Shown here piece after piece: positions 1 to 10,230 of a stretch of DNA of 10,230 bases; within the stretch, counting starts at the first letter, position 1, and every line of letters begins with the position of its first letter. Made by a program: the position numbers and the translations under genes. The DNA lies in NCBI RefSeq assembly GCF_000499385.1, contig NW_013651935.1, positions 1 through 10,230 of the forward strand, given 5' to 3'. The stretch is from Eimeria necatrix. Taxonomy: Eukaryota; Apicomplexa; Conoidasida; Eucoccidiorida; Eimeriidae. The notes below the pieces were generated by a model. It did not search any database. It had not been told where the DNA came from and worked only from the letters and a program-made list of their open reading frames with translations.

Positions 1-372
1 CTCCAAACCCTAAACCCTCCACAAACCCCGCGAAAAACGGCTCCCTCAAAGTCTCTATGTTGTCAAAGCCAGACCTTAAGCCCTGAGACCCTAGAACACA
101 AACCCTAAACCCTAAACCCTAAACCCTAGACCCTAAACCCTAAACCCTAATAAGTAGGCAGATAAGTCGGCGTACCTTCATGTTGTGGTAGTTCTGCGGC
201 AGACACACACGCACGGAAAGGCGCCCGGAAACCCTAAACCCTAAACCCTAAACCCTAAGCCCTAAACCCTAAGCCCTAAGCCCTAAACCCTAAACCCTAA
301 ACCCTAGCGCGAAACCCTAAACACTTGGAGTGCAATTCTTACGTTGCGAATGTTCAGCGTGAGGAAGCCGGC
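1..372 (-). CDS. Candidate minus-strand exons (343-372, 176-193, 82 to the window edge), product unknown
   Basis: Three short minus-strand segments are framed like exons and all join in phase 0. The first (372 down to 343) follows an acceptor ending GCGCGCAG, reads AGFLTLNIRN and ends at donor GTAAGA. The second (193 to 176) follows GCCGCAG, reads NYHNMK and ends at GTACGC. The third begins at 82 after TCTCAG and stays open to the window edge, starting GLRSGFDNIETLREP. They lie downstream of the LUC7-like first exon on the same strand and could continue that gene, but the LUC7 zinc-finger continuation (a G-P-C motif followed by His) is not visible, so they may belong to something else. No family was recognised. 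The segment 343-372 also reads open on the plus strand, so these calls are tentative. Confidence 0.3.
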
Positions 373-596
373 CTGCGCGCGCACAAAACTCGGTGTCCCA
401 AACCCTAAACCCCAAACCCTAAACCCTAAACCCTAAACCCTAAACCCTAAACCCCAAGCAGAAACCCCAGGCCCTAAACCCCCGTGTGTTCCGCTGCTGC
501 GTGGCGGCGCTTCAGCGGCGGGCCCCCCCCCTCCCGCGACGGCTCAGGGATCAGGGTTTAGGGTTTAGGGTTTAGGGTTTAGGGTTTAGGGTTTAC
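100..596. repeat. Interstitial telomere-like arrays downstream of the LUC7 exon
   Basis: Perfect and near-perfect runs of the 7-bp unit CCCTAAA lie at about 104-152, 229-305 and 398-480 (plus strand), and the opposite orientation (TTTAGGG) at 554-594. They fill the spaces between the LUC7-like first exon and the candidate exons nearer the window edge. This is not a chromosome end: genes continue on the other side and both orientations occur. The unique stretch 481-553 between arrays is GC-rich, and I see nothing recognisable in it. Confidence 0.9.
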
Positions 597-728
597 CTCG
601 TTTTCGAACAAGTCGTGGGGGCATAAACCCGTCAAGAAATACTTGCAAACATTTTCATCTGTGAAAGATTGATTGGGATCATCAATAGACCCCATGAGGT
701 CTGACCACTGTTGTCTGAGGTGGTGCAT
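597..728 (-). CDS. LUC7: LUC7-like U1 snRNP protein, first exon
   Basis: Reading down from the ATG at 728-726 gives exactly 44 codons, ending in phase 0 at a GTAAAC donor (596-591). The peptide starts MHHLRQQWSDLMG and contains VCKYFLTGLCPHDLFENE. The LMG motif followed by a Cys-x6-Cys-P-H-D half zinc finger is the N-terminal signature of LUC7 proteins (yeast Luc7, human LUC7L), which sit in the U1 snRNP and help select 5' splice sites. The start is favoured because the ATG falls where family members begin and is immediately preceded by a telomere-like array with no AG acceptor. The second half of the CCCH finger and the rest of the protein must lie in downstream minus-strand exons, which I could not place with confidence. 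The donor merges directly into the CCCTAAA array at 554-594. Confidence 0.85.
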
Positions 729-1438
729 TTTGAGGGTTTAGGGTTTAGGGTTTAGGGTTTAGGGTTTGGGGTTTGGCGGCGCGGAGGCGGCGCTTTCGGC
801 GCGGACAGGGCAAAAAGCAAAATTCTGCCTCCAGACAAACCCTGCGAGGGTTTAGGGTTTAGGGTTTAGGGTTTAGGGTTTGGGCTGGCGGCGAGCAGTC
901 GCTCGCGAGAGGCTCGGGCTGCCTCCTGCAGCGGAGACGAGAGTCTGCTAGGGTTTAGGGTTTAGGGTTTAGGGTTTGGGTTTTGCGACGAACCCTTGAA
1001 AAAGATCCAATCCGCAAATGTTGTGCCCGCGCCCCCTTCGCAAGCCCTAAACCCTAAACCCTAAACCCTAAACCCTAGCCCGAGGTCTGCTGCTGCGAGC
1101 CTCACATGCAGCAGCGGCCTGCAGCCCCACCCCAGGGGCCCCTGTGGCGAGGGTGACCGCTAAACCCTAAACCCTAGCGGCCGCCCGCTAAACCCTAAAC
1201 CCTAAATTAGGGTTTTTTTGTTTTTGCGTGAGAAATGCGTAAGCGAGTTGAAAATTGGTTGGGGGTTTGGGAACTTGGCTCTGCATCTGCAGCCGGCGGT
1301 TGTTAGCGCAAACCCTAAACCCTCGCGGAAACCCTAAAAAGTGGTTTTGGGTGGATTTCGCTGGTTTTTGGGCGTTTCCGGACGGAATTTTCTGCTTTTT
1401 CCAGGGATTAGGGTTTAGGGTTTAGGGTTTAGGGTTTA
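729..1438. other. Divergent intergenic region between LUC7-like gene and BUD31, filled with telomere-like repeats
   Basis: This 710-bp stretch separates two divergent start codons and should hold the promoters and 5' leaders of both genes. It contains TTTAGGG arrays at about 734-775, 846-881, 949-977 and 1409-1438 and CCCTAAA arrays at 1046-1077, 1161-1176 and 1189-1205. Short unique islands lie between them (for example 978-1045, 1078-1160 and 1215-1310). A pyrimidine-rich acceptor-like site ends at about 1404 (CTTTTTCCAG), just before the last array and the BUD31 ATG, so BUD31 may have a 5' UTR intron. No TATA box or other recognised core promoter element stands out. Confidence 0.6.
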
Positions 1439-1655
1439 ATGCCGCGAGTGCGGACCAGCGGGGGCGCCAAACCCCCAGAGGGGTGGGACTTGGTGGCCCC
1501 CCCCCTCCTCGAACTTGAACGCCAAATGCGAGAAGCTGAAAACGAACCCCACGAAGGCAAAAGGCGCTGCGAAGCCTCTTGGAAGGTTTTCAAAATTCAT
1601 CACCAGAGATCTCGCTACATTTTCGAGTGCTACTACAAGCGCAAGACCATTTCCC
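1439..1655 (+). CDS. BUD31: BUD31 exon 1
   Basis: 217 nt encoding residues 1-72 plus the first base of codon 73. The ATG directly follows an AGGGTTTA array, and the N-terminus MPRVRT matches the family start (human begins MPKVKR). The exon ends ATTTCCC before GTGCGT; the leftover C joins GG of exon 2 to make the Arg codon in ISRELYEYC, which fixes the junction. Confidence 0.93.
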
Positions 1656-2693
1656 GTGCGTCCAAACCCTAATTTAGGGTTTAGGGTTTAGGGCTTAGGC
1701 TTAGGTTTGGGGGCTGCGCGGGGGCGCCGGCGCGGCGCGCGCTGCGGGCGCGCCTGGGGCGCGGTTTAGGGTTTAGGGTTTACGGGCTTTTAGGGTTTAG
1801 GGTTTACGGGCTGGGGTTTCGGGGTGGGGGAGGGTTTAGGGTTTAGGGGTCAGTGAGGAGGGTTTAGGGTTTAGGGGGCAGTGGGGAGGGTTTAGGGTTT
1901 AGGGGGCAGTGGGGAGGGTTTAGGGTTTAGGGGGCAGAGGGGAGGGTTTAGGGTTTAGGGGGCAGAGGGGAGGGTTTAGGGTTTAGAGGCCAGTGGGGAG
2001 GGTTTAGGGTTTAGAGGTCAGTGGGGAGGGTTTAGGGTTTAGAGGCTGTGGAAGCTGGGTGCGGCGTTTTCGCGGGTCTCCGCAAAACCCTTGTAAACCC
2101 TATTTTAGGGTTTGTAGACGCGCAAACCCTGATTAGGGGTTTTTCACCTTTAAGCCCACCTGAGCCGCAGCGACTGGCCTCTAGGGCCTTACCGCTTTCG
2201 CCAGGGGCATGCTGCTGCGCAAACCCTAATTTAGGGTTTGCGCAGACTGCGAAACCCTAAATCAGGGTTTGCGGAGCAGCAAGCTTCTAAAGTGGCGGGG
2301 TGTGCGGCTCGCTGGCGGGGTCTCCGTTGCAGCCTTGAGCGTGGGAGGGGTGGTCGGGTTTGGGGTGTGGAAACCCTAATTTAGGGTTTGGGCCGCGGCT
2401 GAGGCCGTAAACCCTAATTTAGGGTTTGCGCAGGGGAACTCTACGAGTACTGCTTGCGCGAGGGCTGGGCCGACGGGAGGTTAATTGCCAAGTGGAGAAA
2501 AGAGGGTTTCGAAAGACTTTGCTGCTTGCGCTGCATCCAAAGCAGCAGCAGCAACTTCGGGGCTGCATGCATTTGCAGAGTCCCCAAACGGGACTTGCCT
2601 CCCGACAAACGCGTGCGCTCCTGCTGCTGCTGCTGCTGCTGCTGCAGCTGCTGCAGCCACTGCAGCAGCTGTTGCTGCTGCTGTAGCTGCTGA
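1439..2693 (+). CDS. BUD31: BUD31/G10 spliceosome-associated protein (3' end unresolved)
   Basis: Two exons, 1439-1655 and 2434-2612, join through a phase-1 intron (donor GTGCGT, acceptor TTTGCGCAG) to give 132 codons that follow the BUD31/G10 family almost end to end. Recognisable blocks are PEGWDL near the N-terminus, [38 protein letters not shown] across the splice, [19 protein letters not shown] and [15 protein letters not shown]31 is a small nuclear protein of the activated spliceosome, about 144 residues in humans, with zinc-binding cysteines. The family's last ~13 residues (an E-C-x-x-C-G-C-R-G-C cluster) are not found. Either the frame splices at GTGCGC (2613) to an exon I could not locate, or it reads through CTG repeats as poly-Cys/Ser to TGA at 2691-2693, giving 158 residues. 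The feature end here is the read-through stop; homology supports only up to about 2612. Confidence 0.93.
1832..2044 (+). repeat. 28-bp telomere-derived minisatellite, about 7.6 copies
   Basis: The unit is two TTTAGGG-type heptamers followed by a 14-nt segment resembling GGGGCAGTGGGGAG. Copies differ by a few substitutions (CAGTG/CAGAG, GGGG/GAGG). It lies wholly inside the BUD31 intron and is strongly G-rich on the coding strand. Confidence 0.9.
2216..2244. repeat. Perfect 14-bp-arm palindrome built from head-to-head telomere repeats
   Basis: TGCGCAAACCCTAA at 2216-2229 is followed by one T and then its exact reverse complement TTAGGGTTTGCGCA at 2231-2244. An imperfect version follows at about 2248-2275. 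The 19-nt core AAACCCTAATTTAGGGTTT also occurs at 1664-1682, 2371-2389 and 2409-2427. Confidence 0.9.
2434..2612 (+). CDS. BUD31: BUD31 exon 2 (homology-supported part)
   Basis: Begins after TTTGCGCAG with GG completing the split Arg codon, and encodes [20 protein letters not shown] through [22 protein letters not shown] donor candidate at 2613 matches the GTGCGY donors used elsewhere in the window. Four consecutive Ser codons (AGC) in the [10 protein letters not shown] loop look like a small CAG-type expansion. GCATGCA inside the exon (2564-2570) is coding here, not obviously regulatory. Confidence 0.88.
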
Positions 2694-2905
2694 GGCTGCT
2701 GCAGCTGCTGCTGCGGCAGCTGTTGGTGCTGCGGCAGCGGCTGCTGCTGATGCTGCAGCAGCGGCTGCTGCTAGTGCTGCAGCAGCAGCTGCTGCTAGTG
2801 CTGCGGCTGCTGCTGCTGCAGCTACGGTTGCTGCAGTTGCTGCTGCTGCAGCTGGTGCTGCAGTTGCTGCATTAGCACCAGCTGCTGCAGCTGCGGCACT
2901 TGTGC
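2619..2905. repeat. Degenerate CTG/GCA (CWG) trinucleotide tract
   Basis: About 290 bp of imperfect GCTGCTGCA-type repeats, rich in CTGCAG and CAGCTG. Both strands read as poly-Ala, poly-Leu or poly-Cys over long open frames, as expected for such repeats, and this does not show coding. It follows the last supported base of BUD31 and may be its last intron or its 3' region. The unique tail 2898-2933 shows no recognised coding. Confidence 0.85.
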
Positions 2906-2983
2906 GTTTGGCGTGCTGCCAGAGATGAGACAAACCCTAAACCCTAAACCCTAAACCCTTTCTGGACGCCGGGGGGGGCTGTG

Positions 2984-2999
2984 GGGTGTATGTACACCC
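2984..2999. promoter_or_regulatory. Palindrome GGGTGTATGTACACCC
   Basis: Seven-base arms (GGGTGTA/TACACCC) around TG. Related palindromes occur at 3534-3545 (GTGTATATACAC) and 8731-8746 (AGGTGTACGTACACCT). All three lie outside exons. A dimeric transcription factor site is an inference. Confidence 0.35.
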
Positions 3000-3048
3000 G
3001 AATAGAAGGATAACAGAGTTCCACTAAGGGTTTCTTTTCTTGAGTTTT

Positions 3049-3156
3049 ATCAGCAGCAGCTGCTGCTGCATTAGCTGCAGCAGCTGCTGCATCAGCTGCT
3101 GCAGCAGCAGCTGCTGCTGCTGCTTTAGGTGCAGCAACTGCTGCAGCTGCTTGTGG
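3049..3156. repeat. Second degenerate CAG/CTG tract
   Basis: Imperfect CAGCAGCTGCTGCTG-type repeat with many CTGCAG and CAGCTG palindromes, similar to the tract at 2619-2905. It is in an intergenic or terminal-intron position. No coding function is supported. Confidence 0.8.
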
Positions 3157-3533
3157 CCCTTCAGGGTCTAGGGTTTAGGGTTTGCGAGCTCACGGGCCGC
3201 TTCGGTGGAGGCGGGCGTTTAGGGTTTAGGGTTTAGGGTTTAGGGTTTGTCCTTCTTCGCAGCAGCGAAACCCTAAACCCTAGACCGTATAAAAATGGCT
3301 TTCAAAACCCGCAGCCGCCAAACCCTAAACCCTAAAGATGCAAAACCCTAAACCCTAAGGCGTAAAACCTTAAAAACCCTACCAGTGTGGGAAAACGCGA
3401 AAACGTGATACGGCAAAAGTCCCAGCGATGTTTAGGGAGCTAGGGTTTAGGGTTTAGGGTTTAGGGTTTAGGGTTTAGAGAGTTTGTGTCCTCACTCCTC
3501 GATCGGCTGCGCCCTGAGCTCTAGTGCAGTGGA

Positions 3534-3545
3534 GTGTATATACAC
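3534..3545. promoter_or_regulatory. Palindrome GTGTATATACAC upstream of AP-4 mu
   Basis: A perfect 12-bp palindrome about 430 bp upstream of the AP-4 mu start. It shares the GTGTAYRTACAC core with the sites at 2984-2999 and 8731-8746. It contains TATATA, so it could instead act as an AT-rich core element. Confidence 0.35.
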
Positions 3546-3974
3546 CGCGAAGCACTGAGACACGAGCCCTTTTCAATATTAGGGTTTAGGGTTTAGGGTT
3601 TAGGGATTGGGGTTTAGGGTTTAGGGTTTAGGGTTTAGGGTTTAGGGTTTAGGGTTTGAGGTAGCCAGGCCCAATGCATGCGGGAGGCGAGCATTCTGTG
3701 TGTCTTGGCTTGAAGCCTTAGTGTCTCCGCAGAACTGTATTACAATATCTTCTCATTTTAGGGTTTAGGAATTAGGGTTTAGGGTTTAGGGTTTAGGGTT
3801 TAGGACTGTGCGTGGCGGTTTGCCTGCAGCTGCCGAGCGCAGCTGGAGTCTCCGTACCCGCATATCGCTGCCTCCCCAGGGTTTGGGTTGGGGGCGCAGC
3901 CCGAGTCTAGGGTTTAGGGTTTAGGGTTTAGGGTTTAGGGTTTAGGGTTTAGGGTTTAGGGTTTAGGGTTTAGG

Positions 3975-8611
<4,637 letters not shown>

Positions 8612-8614
<3 letters not shown>

Positions 8615-8679
8615 ATAAATAAAACAAATAAATAAAATAAATAAAAAATAAATAAATAAAATAAATAAATAAAAATAAG
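8612..8679 (+). terminator. AP-4 mu 3' UTR with repeated AATAAA signals
   Basis: The stop codon overlaps the start of an AAATA/AATAAA-rich repeat carrying several AATAAA strings within 65 bp, which are good candidates for polyadenylation signals. A low-complexity slippage repeat could produce the same pattern, so the actual cleavage site is not known. Confidence 0.55.
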
Positions 8680-8730
8680 TTCCCTTTTCGAACTCTCGAG
8701 AGCCGAAAGCGCCGCAGCGAACGCGCGCTC

Positions 8731-8746
8731 AGGTGTACGTACACCT
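8731..8746. promoter_or_regulatory. Perfect 16-bp palindrome AGGTGTACGTACACCT
   Basis: Perfectly self-complementary and related to the sites at 2984-2999 and 3534-3545. GCATGCA follows at 8760-8766. It lies beyond the AP-4 mu 3' end, before a pyrimidine tract, so it may belong to a downstream promoter. Confidence 0.4.
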
Positions 8747-8768
8747 CAGAGCCTCAGCCGCATGCATT

Positions 8769-8808
8769 TTCCTTTTTCTTTTTTTCTTTTTTTCTTTTTT
8801 TTCTCTTT
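8769..8808 (+). repeat. Pyrimidine tract
   Basis: CTTTTT-type homopyrimidine run on the plus strand, followed by CTTTTTAATAG. It could serve as a strong acceptor tract for a 5' UTR intron of a downstream transcript, but no coding exon follows that I recognise. Confidence 0.6.
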
Positions 8809-8908
8809 GGCTTTTTAATAGCCACTTCTTCTCAATGAACCTTTTCCTTGCTATTTCTTTTTCCCAAAAGGAAATAACAAAAGCAAACAGCAGCAGCAGC
8901 AGCAACAA

Positions 8909-9490
8909 GGGGCCCCCAGGAGGCCCCCAGGGGGCCCCGGGGGGTCCCCAGGATCCTGTGGGGCCCCACAGACCCGAAACGCCAAGGGGCCCCCTGGGTC
9001 CCCTTGGAGGCCCCTTGGGGGCCTTTCTGAGGCCCTTTGGGGGCCATTTGGGGTCCCTTTGGGGGCCCTCTGGGGGCCCCTTCGGGGCACTTTAGGTCTT
9101 TAGGAGCCCTTTGGGGGCCCCCTTGGGGCCTCCTAGGGCCTTTTGGGGGGCCCCCTCAGGGGCCCCCAGGGGGCCCCTAGGGGGGCCCCCACCTGTGGGG
9201 GCCCCTTAGGGGCCCCTCTAGTACACAGTAGGTCCCCAGTGTGGGGCCCCACAGGGGGGCCCCCACTGTGGGGTAGCTATACCGGGGGGCCCCTACAAGG
9301 ACCCTGGGGGCCCTTAGGGGGCCCCTAGGGGCCCCTTCATGGGCCCCCTAGGGGGCCCCCAAGGGGGCCCTCTAGGGGCCCCCTAAGGGGCCCTTTAGGG
9401 GCTCCCTAAGGGGTCCTTTGGGGGACCCCAGGGCCCCCTTTTGGGGGGCCCCCAGGGGCCCCCAAAAGGTCTTTTCGGTTGGGGGCCCCA
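8909..9490. repeat. GGGGCCCC-type GC-rich satellite
   Basis: About 580 bp built from alternating runs of G and C (GGGGGCCCC, CCCCAGGGG, CCTAGGGG), with GGGCCC many times. It is locally palindromic everywhere and quite unlike the telomere and CAG repeats. Open frames through it give collagen-like Gly-Pro-rich peptides on both strands, as expected from composition. It is preceded by CAG x5 (8889-8903). Confidence 0.92.
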
Positions 9491-9778
9491 GCTAGGAAAG
9501 TTAGTAGTTAGGGGCTCCTGGGCCTCTCATTCTGGGAGGCTGTGCAGTTGGGGTGAGGGTTTAGGGTTTAGGGTTTAGAGTTGATTAGGGTTTAGGGTTT
9601 GGGATTTGGAGTGAAGGGGCGACTTGGCGCTGGGGGCTGAGCTGCCAGGGGGCAGCAGCAGAAGGCAGCATTTTGTGAACTAGGGTTTAGCGTTTGGGGC
9701 CCGCGGATTCGGGGCGGCTTGGGCAGCGCAGCTTTCGCCGCAGCTGAGGGTTTAGGGTTTAGGGTTTGGGGGGTTGTG
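9491..9778. other. Region with telomere-like arrays, no gene recognised
   Basis: TTTAGGG arrays occur at about 9556-9575, 9587-9602 and 9747-9770, separated by unique GC-rich stretches. No exon with a recognisable product was found on either strand. A CGCCGCAG acceptor-like site ends at 9743. Confidence 0.55.
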
Positions 9779-9820
9779 TGCACGGAATTCCGTGCATATA
9801 AGGCGGCTGGGCGCATGCAT
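9779..9820 (+). promoter_or_regulatory. Promoter-like module: 18-bp palindrome, TATA box, GCATGCAT
   Basis: TGCACGGAATTCCGTGCA (9779-9796) is a perfect palindrome immediately followed by TATAAG (9797-9802), and GCATGCAT lies at 9813-9820. TGCATGC is a known apicomplexan promoter motif. The tight spacing suggests a core promoter directing transcription rightward from about 9825, but that is inference. Confidence 0.45.
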
Positions 9821-9825
9821 TCTGT

Positions 9826-9910
9826 TTGGGGCAGCAGTTAGCTGCTGGTGGCGAGGCCCCGAGGAAGGGGCCCTGCGAGGGGCCTCGGAGGCCCCTGGGG
9901 GCCCTCCAGG
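9826..9910 (+). ncRNA. Candidate structured transcript (GC-rich hairpins) after the promoter-like module
   Basis: Where a transcript would start, two inverted repeats occur: CAGCAG-TTAG-CTGCTG (9832-9847), and CGAGGCCCC (9852-9860) pairing perfectly with GGGGCCTCG (9879-9887). No known RNA family (tRNA, SRP, U snRNA, RNase P) was recognised. The alternative is a 5' leader of a protein gene or a relic of the GGGGCCCC satellite. Confidence 0.25.
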
Positions 9911-10081
9911 GTTTAAAAAGAATCAAAAATGAATTAACTTTGCAAAGTGAATTAAATTTGAAAAGAAGTGACGGCGGGAGAGGCGGAAAGGCAAAGAGTG
10001 GTGGTTTGCGGAGGGAGCTGTACAGACACCGTCCTAAATTGGTCGAACGGCTGCAGCTGAAAGTGCGGAGACTTCCAAGGG
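9911..10081 (+). other. Unassigned segment with an open frame to 10092
   Basis: Composition changes here to A-rich with mixed unique sequence. A plus-strand frame without an ATG start is open from before 9826 to a TAG at 10090-10092; its 3' part is Lys/Arg/Leu-rich (for example LVERLQLKVRRLP). No family was recognised and the codons show nothing decisive. It could be a terminal exon or UTR. Confidence 0.25.
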
Positions 10082-10230
10082 AACATACTTAGAAGTAATC
10101 TCTGATAAGTGCATATATATGTTACTTTTAAAAAGTTAATACTGTCTAAAATAAAGTTCATAAGTTCAAACATACTTAGAAGTAATCTCTGATAAGTGCA
10201 TATATATGTTACTTTTAAAAAGTTAATACT
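10082..10230. repeat. AT-rich 87-bp tandem repeat, at least 1.7 copies
   Basis: The 62 bases at 10082-10143 recur exactly at 10169-10230, the window edge, giving a period of 87. The unit contains CATATATATG and AATAAAG and is much more AT-rich than the rest of the window. The array probably continues beyond the window. Confidence 0.93.

Larger units (their letters stand above)
1656..2433 (+). other. BUD31 intron, packed with telomere-derived repeats
   Basis: A 778-nt intron from GTGCGT to TTTGCGCAG. It opens with AAACCCTAATTTAGGG at 1664 and closes with AAACCCTAATTTAGGGTTT at 2409-2427, so its ends carry complementary C-rich and G-rich arms. The middle holds a GC-rich island (1708-1760), the 28-bp minisatellite (1832-2044) and several inverted telomere palindromes (2090-2275). 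No further coding segment was recognised. Confidence 0.8.
2934..3974. other. Intergenic/5' region between BUD31 and AP-4 mu
   Basis: Telomere-like arrays occur at about 2934-2958, 3168-3182, 3217-3247, 3268-3281, 3443-3477, 3580-3658, 3767-3804 and 3907-3974, the last running into the AP-4 mu ATG. Unique islands lie between them (2959-3045, 3480-3580, 3660-3760, 3805-3900). A TATAAAA string sits at 3288-3294, and TGCATGC, a motif known from apicomplexan promoters, at 3675-3681. No recognised coding exon was found here, although the missing BUD31 terminal exon might be expected in this interval. Confidence 0.6.

Noticed and set aside
1..600. True chromosome end (telomere)
   Set aside because: Arrays are short, interrupted, in both orientations and occur across the whole window between genes.
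2481..2933. Long open frames of ~150 codons on both strands reading poly-Ala
   Set aside because: They are by-products of the CWG trinucleotide tract; the plus-strand one overlaps BUD31 exon 2 in a different frame and neither shows any conserved segment.
3288..3360. TATAAAA followed by an ATG and a short frame
   Set aside because: The frame translates into telomere-like repeat after about 15 codons and has no recognisable product; only the TATA string is noted.
8733..9328. Collagen-like Gly-Pro-rich frames
   Set aside because: GGGGCCCC-type DNA automatically yields Gly-Pro-rich peptides in several frames on both strands; there is no ATG start or conserved flank.
9592..9816. Minus-strand 74-codon frame
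   Set aside because: Composed largely of telomere-like and Pro/Ala-rich translation, with no conserved segment.
9803..9905. SRP RNA Alu-domain resemblance (GGCTGGGCGC...CTGT)
   Set aside because: The similarity is a few bases long and the conserved SRP loop motifs are absent.
9952..10173. Minus-strand 73-codon frame overlapping the 87-bp repeat
   Set aside because: It extends through tandem satellite sequence and shows no family features.

Overview
The window looks like a repeat-rich chromosomal segment of a coccidian apicomplexan, most probably an Eimeria species. Two signatures point there: very many interstitial telomere-like AAACCCT/AGGGTTT arrays, and many CAG/CTG trinucleotide tracts, some of which run through a gene and encode poly-Gln and poly-Ala. 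The genes have short exons set in repeat-filled introns. Species was not determined.

Three housekeeping genes can be reconstructed by joining exons whose peptides match known families. (1) On the minus strand at 597-728 is the first exon of a LUC7-like U1 snRNP protein; up to three short, unassigned minus-strand exon candidates lie at 1-372. (2) On the plus strand from 1439 is BUD31/G10, a spliceosome protein, with exons 1439-1655 and 2434-2612. Its C-terminal zinc-cluster exon could not be located; the reading frame instead runs into CTG repeats and a stop at 2693. (3) On the plus strand at 3975-8614 is the complete mu subunit of the AP-4 adaptor complex: eight exons and about 549 residues. 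The first two genes are divergent and share a ~710-bp intergenic region; AP-4 mu lies downstream of BUD31 on the same strand.

Region by region: 1-1438 is LUC7 plus telomere-like arrays; 1439-2693 is BUD31, whose intron carries a 28-bp minisatellite and head-to-head telomere palindromes; 2613-3974 is CTG/GCA tracts, telomere-like arrays and probable regulatory sequence; 3975-8614 is AP-4 mu, whose introns hold a 53-triplet CTG tract, a CTG/21-nt compound repeat, 21-bp and 26-bp telomere-derived minisatellites and a ~690-bp AGCT/AGCC satellite; 8612-8679 is an AATAAA-rich 3' end; 8909-9490 is a GGGGCCCC-type GC-rich satellite; 9541-9775 has more telomere-like arrays; 9779-9910 is a promoter-like palindrome with a TATA box and GC-rich hairpins; 10082-10230 is an AT-rich 87-bp tandem repeat that runs off the window.

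The most interesting pattern is that many introns start and end with reverse-complementary repeat arms (CCCTAAA...TTTAGGG, CAG...CTG, AGCT...AGCT), so the transcript could fold to bring the splice sites together. At least two AP-4 mu introns also seem to use GC rather than GT donors. All calls come from reading the sequence; no searches were run.
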